This document shows, one piece after another, positions 19,754-29,549 of a DNA stretch of 64,000 nt. This stretch comes from Streptacidiphilus sp. ASG 303 (GTDB taxonomy: Bacteria; Actinomycetota; Actinomycetes; Streptomycetales; Streptomycetaceae), in NCBI RefSeq assembly GCF_020991365.1, contig NZ_JAJLRA010000006.1, forward strand, positions 248,001-312,000, in the 5' to 3' direction. The notes beneath the pieces are model-generated. The model saw only the letters and a program-made list of their open reading frames with translations, was not told the DNA's origin and made no database searches. How positions within the stretch are numbered: the first letter of the stretch is position 1; every line of letters starts with the position of its first letter. The position numbers were made by a program, and so were the translations under genes.

Positions 19754-22700
19754 GTGGAAGCGGCGGAGACGGACCGGCTGGTCGAGTACTTCTTCTGCGA
19801 CCCCCAGACCGCCCTGGGGCGCTACGGCACACCCGCCGGACGGAACGTCGCCGAGTGCGGCCACGAGCTGATCTCCGGTGCGCTGCACCGGTACGACCTC
19901 ACCGACGGCGGCCAGTTCCCGGTGACGCTCCAGCTCTACCAGGGACTCTCCAACGTCGCGGGCCACCTGTGGGAACAGGAGGTCCGCGTGCTGCTGCGCG
20001 CGGCGGCCCTGCGGCACCCGGCACTCCCGGAGATCGTCACCGGCGGCTACCGGGATGCCGAGGCGACCCGTTCCAAGGGCTTCGATGTCAACGGATTCGC
20101 GTACGTGGTCACCAAGGGCGCTGTCGACAGCCTTGCCGACGGCGGCCTCCTGGACGACCTCCGGGGACAGCACGCGGTGGCGGTCAGGCAGTTCTTCTTC
20201 CTTGCGGACGCACTGTCCGTACTGCACGGACAGAAGATCGTGCACCGGAACCTGTGGCCCGGCAGCATCGACGTCCACCAGGACACCTCCATGCCCGTCG
20301 GTCCCGAGCGCCTGCAGCTGCGACTCTCCCGCTTCGAGATGAGCGCCCTCATCGGCAACCTGCTGCGGGCGACCGAGATGGACACCGAGCACGCCGCCGA
20401 GCAGGTCACCCGCCTCCTGCTCGGGCAGGACACCGAGGCGTTGGCCTACTGCGCCCCGGAGAGGCTCGCCTACCTCTTCCCGGTCCAGGGGACCGAGCCC
20501 GCCGACCACGCCAGTTCCGACGTCTTCAGCCTGGGCGCCACCGTCGCCGAGTGGTTCCTCCCCGAGAGGCCCGGTCCGGCGGCTCCCTCCGCCCCGGGAA
20601 GCGACCACCTGCTCGCCTGGGCGCGCAACCGGCACACGGCGCTGCGGGAAGCCCTCGCCGGCCACCCCGACCTTCCCGGCCCCCTGCGGACGCTCCTCAC
20701 CGACATGCTCGCCCACCACCACCGCGAACGGCCCACCAGCTACGAGGTCGTGGAGCGGATCAGCAGCAACTACGAGGAGATATCGGGCCACTGGGCCCAG
20801 GTCTCGGATGTCCAGCTGCCCTACCTGATGGCCTTCCTCCCCGCCGAGTCCCGCCACACGCTGTACCACTGGGGATGGCTGACCCATGACCCGGAGTCCG
20901 AGGAAGGGCACCGGGAGCTCGCCGAGCTCATCGAGCAGGACCTGTGCGGGGCGCGCCTGGTCCACGCGCCCCACGGGGCCGTGCCCTACGTCGTTCCGGG
21001 GGACAAGCAGACCAAGCGGGAGGCCCAGCTGCTCCTGATCGGGGCGCGGGCGGCCTGGTTCTGCCAGCGCTACCGGCCGTTCAGTGCGCTCGGCACCGCG
21101 CTGGGCCCGCCCCGCGAGGACACCCTGGTGATCAAGTACACGGTGTCCCTCGACAGCTCCGCAGGCCGTTCGATTCTGGACGACGTCGCCCGGACCCGCT
21201 TCCACCGCACCATCCCCTCGGTCGAGGCCGTCGCCTACAACATCCACCCGGCGGAGTTCGCCAGGGCGCAGGCCGGCCGGCCCAAGTGGACCCCGCTCGT
21301 CGATGCGATCGCGCGGGCGGTGGTCGACTCGCCGACCGACCTGGTCTACGAGCAGGCCTTCGACTGGCTGCTGAGCTACCAGGAGGTGGAACTCCAGGCC
21401 CGTGAGTACGCCTACGAGGTCGACAAGGAGGACAGCGGAGCCCGCTACCTGACGCTGCGGCTGGACGCGGCGCGCGACGACGCCCGCAGGCACCGCAACG
21501 CCATGCTGACCTACTACTGCGAGGACCCGGCGCTCCGGCCGCCCCTCGGCGACTTCTTCGCCTCCTTCGCCTCCGAGGAGGGGGGCGACATCGAGGTCCT
21601 GGACGACCGCAACGGTGCTCCCCGGCGCCATCGCGACCGCCGGGTCCTCGTCAGCCTCGACGACCAGCTGGGCGAGCAGGCCATCCGGGTCCGCCTGCAC
21701 TCCGACAGCGGCAGGCCCCCGGACCGGGGCTGGATCCGTCCCGCGGGGGATCTCGGGAGCTGGGTCGCCTACCGCCGCCAGCTGCACGCGCGCTGGAAGC
21801 TCCTGGGAAACAAGGTGCTCCTCCAGCAGCTCCAGAGCCCGACGACGATCAAGGGGCTTCCGGAGCGCTGGAAGGACGCGGGCACCGGCCTGGTGGGGGG
21901 CGAGGTGGTGACCGACATGCTGGTGTCGCAGCCGTTCTTCGCCCTCCAGGGGCCCCCCGGCACCGGCAAGACCGAGATGACCGCGAGAGCGGTCATCGCC
22001 TACCTCCGGCAGGAGCCCGCTGCCCGGGTGATGGTCTCGGCCCAGTCCAACTGGGCCCTGGACAACCTGGCCGCCCGGATCCTGGAGCGGCTCGCCCCGG
22101 AGGACGAGCAGCAGGGGGAGGCCGGTGGGAAGGACGCGCCGGAGAACCGTCCGCTCGACGCGCTCACCGTGGGCGACATCATCGCGCTGCGTGTCACCAC
22201 GAGTTCCTCCGCCGACCGCGTGGACGACCGCCTGCGCCCCTTCCGTCCCGCAGAGCTCGCCGAGGCGCGTTCCGAGGCCCTCCAGAAGTACGCCGTCAGG
22301 GCGCAGAAGGAGGCCGGCCGGGACAGCCGGGAGCTGCAGCTGCTCAAGGAGTGGGAGAAGGTGGCGAAGGGGGCCGTGCCCGAACTCACGGACCGCATCC
22401 GGCGCTCCGCCAACCTCGTCTTCGCGACCTGCTCGTCCGCCGACCCGGAGCACATGTCGGTCACCGGCAACGAGGAGCCGTTCGACTGGGTGCTGATCGA
22501 GGAGGCTGCCAAGGCGTGGCCCACCGAGATCGCCATCCCCCTCGCCCAGGGCCTGCGATGGACCCTGATCGGCGATCACCACCAGCTCCCGGCCCACCGC
22601 AGACAGGACGTCGAACGCTTCCTGCACGACTCCGCCGACCACCCCGACCCCGCTCTGGCCCTGCACGGTTCCCGCAGTGCCGAGTACCTGCGCGTCTTCA

Positions 22701-23443
22701 ACATGTTCGGCAGCCTCTTCGACCGGCCGGCCGCCGGCACCGACCGGGCCGACGGCTCCCTGTCCCGGCCCGTACGCACGCTCAGCACGCAGTTCCGGAT
22801 GAACCGGCCCATCGGGAACCTGATCAGCCGGGTCTTCTACCCTGATCCCGAGGACCCCGGGGGCGAGGGGCTCATCCGCACCGGGAAGGCCGACGAGCCG
22901 CACGGCTACGGTGCGCCGGAATGGCTGGGCGACGCGTCGCTCGTCTGGCTGGACACGCACGCCCTGACCGGCTGCGAGGACGAGCCCGCCTGGAAGAACC
23001 GCGGTGAGGTCGAGGTCGTGTCCGAGCTGGTGTCCCGGCTCAGCCCGCGTCCCCAGCCGCGTCGCGATGGCGGGGGCCACGACGCCCTGGCCGTGCTCGC
23101 CCCGTACCGGCAGCAGACCGATCTGCTGCGCGCCCGAAGCGATTTGGCCCCTTTCGTCCACACCGTCCACGCCTACCAGGGGCGGGAGGCCGAGGCGGTC
23201 GTCGTCTCCCTGGTCCGGGACCGCAACCGGAGCGAGGCGAAGGACCAGCCGTGGAAGAACCTGGGCCACCTGGTCCAGCCCGATCTGGTCAACGTGATGT
23301 GCTCGCGCGCTCGGCGACTTCTGGTCATGGTCGGCGACCTCGAGCATTTCGCGGGCAGCGGGGTGGAGTTCTGGGCGCAGGTCTGCGATGCGTTCCGGCA
23401 GTACGGCCTGGTCCTGCCGGCCGGGCGGGCGTTCGGTGACTGA
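19754..23443 (+). CDS. Pseudokinase-SF1 (Upf1/Dna2-like) helicase fusion
   Basis: The protein is 1,229 residues from GTG 19754 (GGAGG just upstream); an in-frame TTG at 19694 would add 20. Residues about 20-320 follow a Ser/Thr kinase fold: a C-helix (WEQEV), YCAPERL (APE motif) and SSDVFSLGATVAEWF are kept. The VAIK Lys is replaced (VTLQ), HRD reads HRN (about 164-166) and the DFG position reads SRFE, so it is probably a pseudokinase. A 400-residue unassigned middle leads to an SF1 helicase: Walker A GPPGTGKTE (about 733), Walker B-like LIEEAAK (about 914), GDHHQLP, STQFRMNRP (about 1011), VHAYQGREAEAV (about 1139) and NVMCSRAR (about 1180). It is first in a three-gene operon. The likely role is nucleic-acid remodelling controlled by the kinase-like domain. 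Confidence 0.85.
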   Translation: MEAAETDRLVEYFFCDPQTALGRYGTPAGRNVAECGHELISGALHRYDLTDGGQFPVTLQLYQGLSNVAGHLWEQEVRVLLRAAALRHPALPEIVTGGYRDAEATRSKGFDVNGFAYVVTKGAVDSLADGGLLDDLRGQHAVAVRQFFFLADALSVLHGQKIVHRNLWPGSIDVHQDTSMPVGPERLQLRLSRFEMSALIGNLLRATEMDTEHAAEQVTRLLLGQDTEALAYCAPERLAYLFPVQGTEPADHASSDVFSLGATVAEWFLPERPGPAAPSAPGSDHLLAWARNRHTALREALAGHPDLPGPLRTLLTDMLAHHHRERPTSYEVVERISSNYEEISGHWAQVSDVQLPYLMAFLPAESRHTLYHWGWLTHDPESEEGHRELAELIEQDLCGARLVHAPHGAVPYVVPGDKQTKREAQLLLIGARAAWFCQRYRPFSALGTALGPPREDTLVIKYTVSLDSSAGRSILDDVARTRFHRTIPSVEAVAYNIHPAEFARAQAGRPKWTPLVDAIARAVVDSPTDLVYEQAFDWLLSYQEVELQAREYAYEVDKEDSGARYLTLRLDAARDDARRHRNAMLTYYCEDPALRPPLGDFFASFASEEGGDIEVLDDRNGAPRRHRDRRVLVSLDDQLGEQAIRVRLHSDSGRPPDRGWIRPAGDLGSWVAYRRQLHARWKLLGNKVLLQQLQSPTTIKGLPERWKDAGTGLVGGEVVTDMLVSQPFFALQGPPGTGKTEMTARAVIAYLRQEPAARVMVSAQSNWALDNLAARILERLAPEDEQQGEAGGKDAPENRPLDALTVGDIIALRVTTSSSADRVDDRLRPFRPAELAEARSEALQKYAVRAQKEAGRDSRELQLLKEWEKVAKGAVPELTDRIRRSANLVFATCSSADPEHMSVTGNEEPFDWVLIEEAAKAWPTEIAIPLAQGLRWTLIGDHHQLPAHRRQDVERFLHDSADHPDPALALHGSRSAEYLRVFNMFGSLFDRPAAGTDRADGSLSRPVRTLSTQFRMNRPIGNLISRVFYPDPEDPGGEGLIRTGKADEPHGYGAPEWLGDASLVWLDTHALTGCEDEPAWKNRGEVEVVSELVSRLSPRPQPRRDGGGHDALAVLAPYRQQTDLLRARSDLAPFVHTVHAYQGREAEAVVVSLVRDRNRSEAKDQPWKNLGHLVQPDLVNVMCSRARRLLVMVGDLEHFAGSGVEFWAQVCDAFRQYGLVLPAGRAFGD

Positions 23444-23497
23444 GCGCCGCGGCACGGCAGGTCCGATCGGCGCACGGGGGACGGGGGAGGAGCACGG

Positions 23498-26400
23498 ATG
23501 GGCAACCTGACGGTCAGTGTGCGGTGCGTGGTGGTGCCGGTCAGGGTCACGCTGGGCTACGGCCGGTTCGTCTCCCCGATCGAACAGATCGTCCTGAAGA
23601 AGCTCACGCTCCACGAGGCCGACGGCCTCGACGAGCCGGCCGTCTACGGAGCCGACGAACTGGCCCGCAGCCTCGGCCTCGGTCAGCGCCTCACCCTCGA
23701 CATCATCTCCGACCTGTGGCACAAGAACTACATCACCCTGGACCTCGCCCGGGGCGTGGTACGGGCCGCGGACCACGTCCGGCGCCGCGCGGCGCAGGGG
23801 ACGCTGCACGAACTGGAGGGCGCCGAGGTCCACAGCGTCGAGTACCCCCTGATGGTGGACTCCCTGACCGGCACCCTCATGCCGGTCAACGGCTCCCCCC
23901 GACCGCAGGAGGGCCACCACGTCGTCCCGGTGCTCGACCGCTGGGCCACGGACGACACGTTCACCCAGGCCGAGCTGGCCGACGCCCTCCACGAGCACCT
24001 GCGCCAGGAGCGCCGCCAGGAGCGCCGCCAGGGCGCACAGGGCCGGGAGCAGCGCGTGCTCACCGCCCAGCTCGTCCCCGCCGACCTCCGTCCGCCGCCG
24101 CAGAACCGCTGGCTGCCCCTGAGCATCACCGTGGGGTGGGACAACGACGCCCAGAAGATCCGCCTCTTCTCCGACGACCCGGCATTTCCCACCGAGAGCC
24201 GGCTGCGCGCCCTCAGCCGGATCGCCGAGCTGCTGGAGACCCTGCCGGAGAACGCCTTCGCCACCCAGGTACGCCGTGCCGCCAACAGCCAGTTCGTCGA
24301 GGCCCCGTCCCTGGAGACGGCCCTGGAGCGACTGGAGGAGGCGGCGGCCGGGGTCTCCGGATCCGCCCCCGGGACACAGCATGCCCGGCACAACGAACTC
24401 GCCAGGCAGAGCCGCCAGGTGACGGAACTGCTTCGGCTGCGGGTCGCCTCCGAGGTCCGCACCCGCGTCGTGGTCGACCCGGACGACCACCGCGAGACCG
24501 TCGTCGAGCTGATCGAACGCGCGCGCCGGCAGATCGTCCTCGCCTGCCCCTCCGTCGGCTACGAGCCCCTCTACGCCTTCTCCGAGCACCTGCGCCAGGC
24601 GCTGGCCAGGGGCGTCCACGTTGTCCTGCTGTGGGGGGAGAGGCACGGGGACGAGGTCTCGGAGAAGGTGCGCAACCTCCTCAACGACCTGCGGCGGGCG
24701 GGCCGCGGCAAGCTCGTATGGACCTACCGTCCCAGCCGGACCCATGCCTGCCTGGCGGTCTGCGACGACCGGGCCGCGCTGGTGACGGGCCACCGCTTCC
24801 TGAGCCCTCCACCGCCCCGGCACGGCAGGGAGGGCCGCGACCGGCAGAACCGCGCCCTGCAGGTCGGTGTGCGGGTCGAGGCCCCGACTTCCGGCCCCTG
24901 CGATCCCGTGGAAGGGCTCCTGCGCTGGGCCAGGACCGCAGTGCCCGACTACTCGGTCGGCCAGAAGGTCCACATCCGGCACAGCGACTTCACGGAGGCC
25001 GCGGGTACCGAAGGCGCGAGCACCGCGTCCGGTGGGGAGCCGCCCGGTGACGCAGCGAGGCAGGGGGAGGCCGAGGAGGAGCGGTCCTCCTCCTGGGAGC
25101 CCCTGCTTCCCGGGCTCCCCGCCGAACCCGCCGTGCCCGCCGACGGCGCGCCGCCCTCTGCGGCGGTGACGGCGGTGTGGGGCCAGGCATGGGTCGAGTA
25201 TGCGGCCGCCCTGCGCCGACAGCTCGAGGCCCGCACACTGCCGTGGGCCATGGTCCAGGTGGACGGGGCGCACCGTGAGACCCTGTGGCAGGCACTGCGC
25301 CACAGCCGCTCCCGACTGCTGCTGTCGGGTGCCCGGGTCGGCCCGGACGCCTTCGACTTCCGCGCGTCCGCGGCCCTGGAGAAGCTGCTCCGGGCGGGTG
25401 TCCGGGTGACCGTCGCCCACGGCCGGCCCACCGAGTCGACCGGCGTCGCCGAAGGCCCCCGCCGCCTGCTGGCCGGCCTGAAGGCGGCCTTCGCCGACCG
25501 TGGTCTCCAGGTCGTCCAGCAGGCGACCAACGCCCGTCTGATGGTGAGCGACGACGAGGCGCTGGTCGGCAGCTTCGACCTGCTCTCCCTCGGCAGCCAG
25601 GCTCCCGGTCTCTCCCACAAGCGTCCCAGCGAGATCGGTCTCAGGCTGATCGACCGGCGCACAGCCGACCAGCTGGTCGATGCCGTGCACGGTGCCCCGC
25701 AGCGCGACGCGCCGGATTCGGTGGAGAGCAGCCCGCCCACGGCCGCCAAGGCCGAGGCGGCGGCACCGGACATGGCCGGCCGCGCCCAGCGCCTGCTCAA
25801 CACCGTGGCGGAGGAGGCCCCGTCCGGAGACCCGGCCGCCGTTGCGGCACTGGCCCGTGACTGCGTCGAGCAGCTCGCAACCCAGGGGGGCGACGCCGTG
25901 TGGGCCCTGCTCGACACCCTGAGGCGGCACGACGCCTACCGCCCGGTGCTGCGTCCGGCGGCCGCGTACGCGAGCGGACGGTTCGCCGGGAGCCCCGAGG
26001 CCCGGACCTGGCGCCGCTGGCTGATGCGCGACTGCTGGGAGCGCGGCATGTTCGTCGAGGCCGTGGTGCTGCGTGCAGCCATCCCCGGGGACCACACCCG
26101 CCCCCGCCTGCCGCTGTCGCTGGTGGCGGCCGCTCGCGGCGGCGCCCACTTCGACGAAGCGGTGCTGGAGGCCGCCCTCGACGTCGAGGACAGCCTGAAG
26201 CGGTCCAGACCCTGGGCCGGTGCCGAGGCCGCCGCCCTGGTCTCGCTGTGTGTGGCGGAGATCCTGACCGCGGAACGGGGAGATGCCGCCGCGGAGGCCC
26301 TGGACCTGCTGGAGCAGTACCTCGCCGAACCCTGGAGGGCCCTCTCCCGGCTCGGCCGGGACCACTGGGGCGACAGCGCCCTCGGCCCGGTGCCCGTGGC

Positions 26401-26962
26401 CGAGATCCGGGCCCAGGCGGACCGCGCCCGGCACCGGACGGAGGTCGACCGGGCGTGGGAGGAACTGTCCCGGCGCCACGGCCGCGCGGCCCAGGTCACC
26501 TTCCGCTTCCAGTCCGGCACCCGCACCCATGCCCGGCTCTTCGGCCCCGACGGCGACTTCGGCTGCCTCAAGGGCCCGATCGACGCCAGGGACGGCGAAG
26601 CCGTACGGCAGTGGCTGGCCGCCCATCCGGCCTCCGACGTCGACCGGGTCCTGGACCGTGCCACCCGTTCGGTGGGGGCCACGCACGAGCTTCGGCTGAT
26701 GGCCAACAACCAGCGTCTCAACTTCGTCGCCAGGCTCGTCGAGGTCGCCGAGGGCGCCGCCGACCTTGTGGCGCTCCTGAACGCGGACAGCCCGGCAGGC
26801 ACCCGCAGGCTTGCCGGGCACGCTCCCGTGGCCCGCGCGCTGTCCTCGCTGCTGCCCCGGGTGGTTGCCGCGGCGGAGGACCTGGACGGCCCCGAGCCGC
26901 TGCTCGCCCGGGACGTGCTCGCCCGACTGTCCGACATCGCCGCCTGGGGGGGATCCATATGA
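23498..26962 (+). CDS. Large protein with winged-helix and two degenerate phospholipase-D-like motifs
   Basis: The protein is 1,154 residues, with ATG preceded by GGGGGAGGA. A winged-helix-like domain lies near residues 28-85. Two PLD-superfamily-like blocks follow at about 325-435 and 590-700. The first motif reads H-A-C-x4-D then G (HACLAVCD near 415), so the catalytic Lys is Cys and the GSxN Ser and Asn are lost. The second reads NARLMVSD then VGSFD, so His and Lys are both replaced. Catalysis of the usual HKD kind is therefore unlikely. The remaining ~400 residues look like all-helical repeats. Its stop overlaps the next start (ATGA) and it follows the helicase by 54 bases, so the three products are probably made together. 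PLD-like proteins beside helicases occur in restriction and defence loci, but this one matches no named system that I know. Confidence 0.8.
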   Translation: MGNLTVSVRCVVVPVRVTLGYGRFVSPIEQIVLKKLTLHEADGLDEPAVYGADELARSLGLGQRLTLDIISDLWHKNYITLDLARGVVRAADHVRRRAAQGTLHELEGAEVHSVEYPLMVDSLTGTLMPVNGSPRPQEGHHVVPVLDRWATDDTFTQAELADALHEHLRQERRQERRQGAQGREQRVLTAQLVPADLRPPPQNRWLPLSITVGWDNDAQKIRLFSDDPAFPTESRLRALSRIAELLETLPENAFATQVRRAANSQFVEAPSLETALERLEEAAAGVSGSAPGTQHARHNELARQSRQVTELLRLRVASEVRTRVVVDPDDHRETVVELIERARRQIVLACPSVGYEPLYAFSEHLRQALARGVHVVLLWGERHGDEVSEKVRNLLNDLRRAGRGKLVWTYRPSRTHACLAVCDDRAALVTGHRFLSPPPPRHGREGRDRQNRALQVGVRVEAPTSGPCDPVEGLLRWARTAVPDYSVGQKVHIRHSDFTEAAGTEGASTASGGEPPGDAARQGEAEEERSSSWEPLLPGLPAEPAVPADGAPPSAAVTAVWGQAWVEYAAALRRQLEARTLPWAMVQVDGAHRETLWQALRHSRSRLLLSGARVGPDAFDFRASAALEKLLRAGVRVTVAHGRPTESTGVAEGPRRLLAGLKAAFADRGLQVVQQATNARLMVSDDEALVGSFDLLSLGSQAPGLSHKRPSEIGLRLIDRRTADQLVDAVHGAPQRDAPDSVESSPPTAAKAEAAAPDMAGRAQRLLNTVAEEAPSGDPAAVAALARDCVEQLATQGGDAVWALLDTLRRHDAYRPVLRPAAAYASGRFAGSPEARTWRRWLMRDCWERGMFVEAVVLRAAIPGDHTRPRLPLSLVAAARGGAHFDEAVLEAALDVEDSLKRSRPWAGAEAAALVSLCVAEILTAERGDAAAEALDLLEQYLAEPWRALSRLGRDHWGDSALGPVPVAEIRAQADRARHRTEVDRAWEELSRRHGRAAQVTFRFQSGTRTHARLFGPDGDFGCLKGPIDARDGEAVRQWLAAHPASDVDRVLDRATRSVGATHELRLMANNQRLNFVARLVEVAEGAADLVALLNADSPAGTRRLAGHAPVARALSSLLPRVVAAAEDLDGPEPLLARDVLARLSDIAAWGGSI

Positions 26963-29547
26963 CCGCAGCGCAGGAGCAGCCCGAGGTCCCCGCCGTCCCC
27001 CGCGACCTGGTGGCCCACTGGGCCGGGCGATGGCGCTACCCGTCCTTGCTGGCCCTGCTCAGCCGCACGGGCGAGGATGCGGCGCTCGGAGCCGACGCGG
27101 CGGCGGACGCGGTCGCCGACGGACTTGCTCGCCCGATGGGGCTCCCCGAGCACGCGGCATCGGCGCTCATCGAGCGGGGCGAGTTCGCAGCGGCCCGGCA
27201 GGTGCCCGGCTGGGTTGACGCGGAGGGCGCCGTCGAGGCGGCCGTCGCCGAGGCCAGGGCCCGGCTCGGGCGCCGTCTCGACCGGTTGGCCCGCCGGGCG
27301 GTCCGCGCCGGCCTCGCCGACCGACCACCGGAGGGGCTGGAGCCGCTGCTGGAGGTCCGGTCGGCGGACGCCGACGCGGTCCTCGCCGACTGGCAGGGGC
27401 GCCTGGAGCAGGCCGAGAGGCGCCGGGTCGCCGAACTGGATGACCGGCTCTGCGCTGCGGTGGAGGAGGACGGCTGGACCTCGGGCGGGACCGACGCGCC
27501 CGGTCAGGCCTGCGCCGACTGGGAGCAGGCCGTACGGAACTGCCTGCGCCAGGGTGAACTCGCCGCCGCCGAAAGGCTGCTGGACGCAGGTCCCTCCCCG
27601 GATGCCGTCGGCGGACCGCTCACCGTGCCCGGCCAGCGGATCTGGCCGTGGGCGGACGTGCCCGTGCGCGAGGTTTTGGCGTGGTACGCCGGCTCGGTGG
27701 GCGCCCGCCCGGAGTTCGGCAGCCAGTGGCTGCCGGACGACGAGTCCGGCACCGCGCTGGTGGCGGCACTCGCAGAGCTGCACCTGAACGTGTCGGCCGA
27801 GACTGTGCGCGGCTTCGCCAACGCCCTCGACACCCATCTCGGAGCCGACGCCGCCCGGCACCAGGTGGAGGAGTACGGAGGCGGATTCGTCACCTGGCTC
27901 TCGGGTGTCGCCGACTACCAGCGCATCCCGCAACTCGCCCTGCCTCGCAAGCTCCGGCTGTACGTGGGCCCGGACGGCTGGTCGCCCGAGGTCCCGGAGA
28001 AGGACCGGCCGGCGGCCTGGCTGGTTCTGCGCATGCAGGCCACGGCCCGGCAGCGGGAGCTCGTCCCGCCGGGCGTGGCGGTTCTCGACGTCCGTACGGT
28101 GCTCCAGCTCGCCGCCCCGGACCGCCACGGCCGGGCCACCTCACGAGGCCACCGCACGGTCAACCTGCTGCGGTCCATGGGCCGGGGCCTGCGGGTCGTG
28201 GACATCGTCGGCCGGCAGCCGCTGCCGGACGACCGCTCCGGTCCCGCCGCCCATCCGCACGAGGAGCACGAGGACCTCGCCTGGTGGCTGGACCTGCTCG
28301 GCGTCCGTTCCACCGATGCCGCCGTCGACATGCTCCTGTACGACACCGACGGCCATCCTGTGGCGCTGCGGGCCGCGCTGGCAGGGCTGATACCGGACAC
28401 CGACCGGCCCTACGAGCTGACGTCCGAGGCGCTGGAGGAGTGGCGCGCCGACCCCGACGCCCAGGCGGCCTTCCACGACACGGTGGTGGAGCAGTCGTTC
28501 CTCGGCTCCGACCGTGAGGCGGCCGCTGCACTGCGCTCGGTCCTGCTGCTCGTCCGCGGTGAGCCCGACCTGGCCCTGTCGCCCGAGGACGTCGCGGCGG
28601 TCCTCGGTCCGTCCGCGTCCACGGCGGGAAGCCTGCCGATGGAACTGGGTGCCGCCCTCTCCCGGGTCGCGGCCGCCGGCTTCCTGCGCCAGGACCCGGG
28701 GAGCGGCCGGTACCGCTGGAACGGGCCCGGTCTGGCGGCCCTCCTCACCGGCCCCGACCCGCGTCGTGTCGAGTCCCTCCTCGACCAGGACCTGCGGGAG
28801 CTCTACGACCGTCGGGACCGGAGCGAGGAGAGCGCGGTGCTCGGCCTGCTGGAGGTGCGCGAGTCGTACGCGCACACGAGGGTCAACCGGCTGGCCGGAG
28901 CGGCCGACGCCATCAGGCGCACGCTGGAGCGCGACGACCTCTCGGAGGGGGGGCGCGCCAACCTGCACGGTGCACTGCGGGCCGTGGAGGAGAGCCAGCT
29001 GGCGGAGGCGCGGGCCCGGGACCCCAAGCGCCTGTACGACGACCTGAACACCAAGGAGCCTCTGGACCTGCGGTCCGAACTCGAGAGCCACTGCCTGGGA
29101 CTGCTGGCCGAGGCGCCGCCCGGCGTCGCCGTCGACTTCGTCCCGGGCACCGACCGGGAGGTGGTCGTCTGGGCCAGCCATCAGCTCCTCAAGATGGCTG
29201 TGGGCAACCTCCTCGACAACGCGCTCCGTGAGGTCGGGACCGACGGAAGGATCCGGGTCACCCTCGGCCTCCTGCCGCGCGGACGCGGGGGAGCCGGCAG
29301 CCCCGTCGCCCGGATCGACGTGGAGGACAGCGGGCCGGGGGTGGCCGAGTGCTGGCTGCCCTTCCTCAACGGGCTGGTGGGCGGCCCTCCGCCGACCGCG
29401 CCTAAGGGCAGCGGCCGGGGGGTCGCCTTCGCGCGGAACTTCATCGTGGACCACAACGGCACCCTCCGGTTCCTGGGGCGCTCGCACGAGCTCCGCGGAG
29501 CCCACGTGCGCATCGAACTGCCGGTCACCGGGGCCCCGGCCGGCTGA
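26959..29547 (+). CDS. Helical protein with C-terminal GHKL (histidine-kinase-like) ATPase domain
   Basis: The 862-residue protein starts at an ATG inside the preceding stop (ATGA). The N-terminal ~530 residues are mostly helical and unrecognised. A winged-helix-like segment lies at about 530-600, and a helical pair at about 630-690 contains ESYAHTRVNRLAGA, whose His639 sits where a dimerisation/phosphotransfer helix would have one. The end is a clear GHKL ATPase: N box MAVGNLLDNALREVG (about 745), DVEDSGPGV (about 787) and GSGRGVAFARNFIVDHNG (about 816). It is cytoplasmic with no membrane helix. The convergent neighbour has a receiver domain, so phosphotransfer between the two is a natural hypothesis. 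GHKL proteins without kinase activity also exist, and the H639 role is unproven. Confidence 0.8.
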   Translation: MTAAQEQPEVPAVPRDLVAHWAGRWRYPSLLALLSRTGEDAALGADAAADAVADGLARPMGLPEHAASALIERGEFAAARQVPGWVDAEGAVEAAVAEARARLGRRLDRLARRAVRAGLADRPPEGLEPLLEVRSADADAVLADWQGRLEQAERRRVAELDDRLCAAVEEDGWTSGGTDAPGQACADWEQAVRNCLRQGELAAAERLLDAGPSPDAVGGPLTVPGQRIWPWADVPVREVLAWYAGSVGARPEFGSQWLPDDESGTALVAALAELHLNVSAETVRGFANALDTHLGADAARHQVEEYGGGFVTWLSGVADYQRIPQLALPRKLRLYVGPDGWSPEVPEKDRPAAWLVLRMQATARQRELVPPGVAVLDVRTVLQLAAPDRHGRATSRGHRTVNLLRSMGRGLRVVDIVGRQPLPDDRSGPAAHPHEEHEDLAWWLDLLGVRSTDAAVDMLLYDTDGHPVALRAALAGLIPDTDRPYELTSEALEEWRADPDAQAAFHDTVVEQSFLGSDREAAAALRSVLLLVRGEPDLALSPEDVAAVLGPSASTAGSLPMELGAALSRVAAAGFLRQDPGSGRYRWNGPGLAALLTGPDPRRVESLLDQDLRELYDRRDRSEESAVLGLLEVRESYAHTRVNRLAGAADAIRRTLERDDLSEGGRANLHGALRAVEESQLAEARARDPKRLYDDLNTKEPLDLRSELESHCLGLLAEAPPGVAVDFVPGTDREVVVWASHQLLKMAVGNLLDNALREVGTDGRIRVTLGLLPRGRGGAGSPVARIDVEDSGPGVAECWLPFLNGLVGGPPPTAPKGSGRGVAFARNFIVDHNGTLRFLGRSHELRGAHVRIELPVTGAPAG

Positions 29548-29549
29548 GA

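Noticed and set aside
19661-26821. A 2,386-codon open frame on the minus strand
   Set aside because: It lies antisense to the helicase and PLD-like genes, is rich in Val/Gly/Leu/Arg with no motif, and arises because third-position GC removes stop codons. The plus-strand frames carry the conserved motifs.
19754-29547. Calling the operon DISARM or BREX
   Set aside because: The helicase plus PLD combination is suggestive, but there is no DNA methyltransferase, no PglZ, no DUF1998-type gene, and the kinase and PLD motifs are degenerate. Motif evidence does not support either name.
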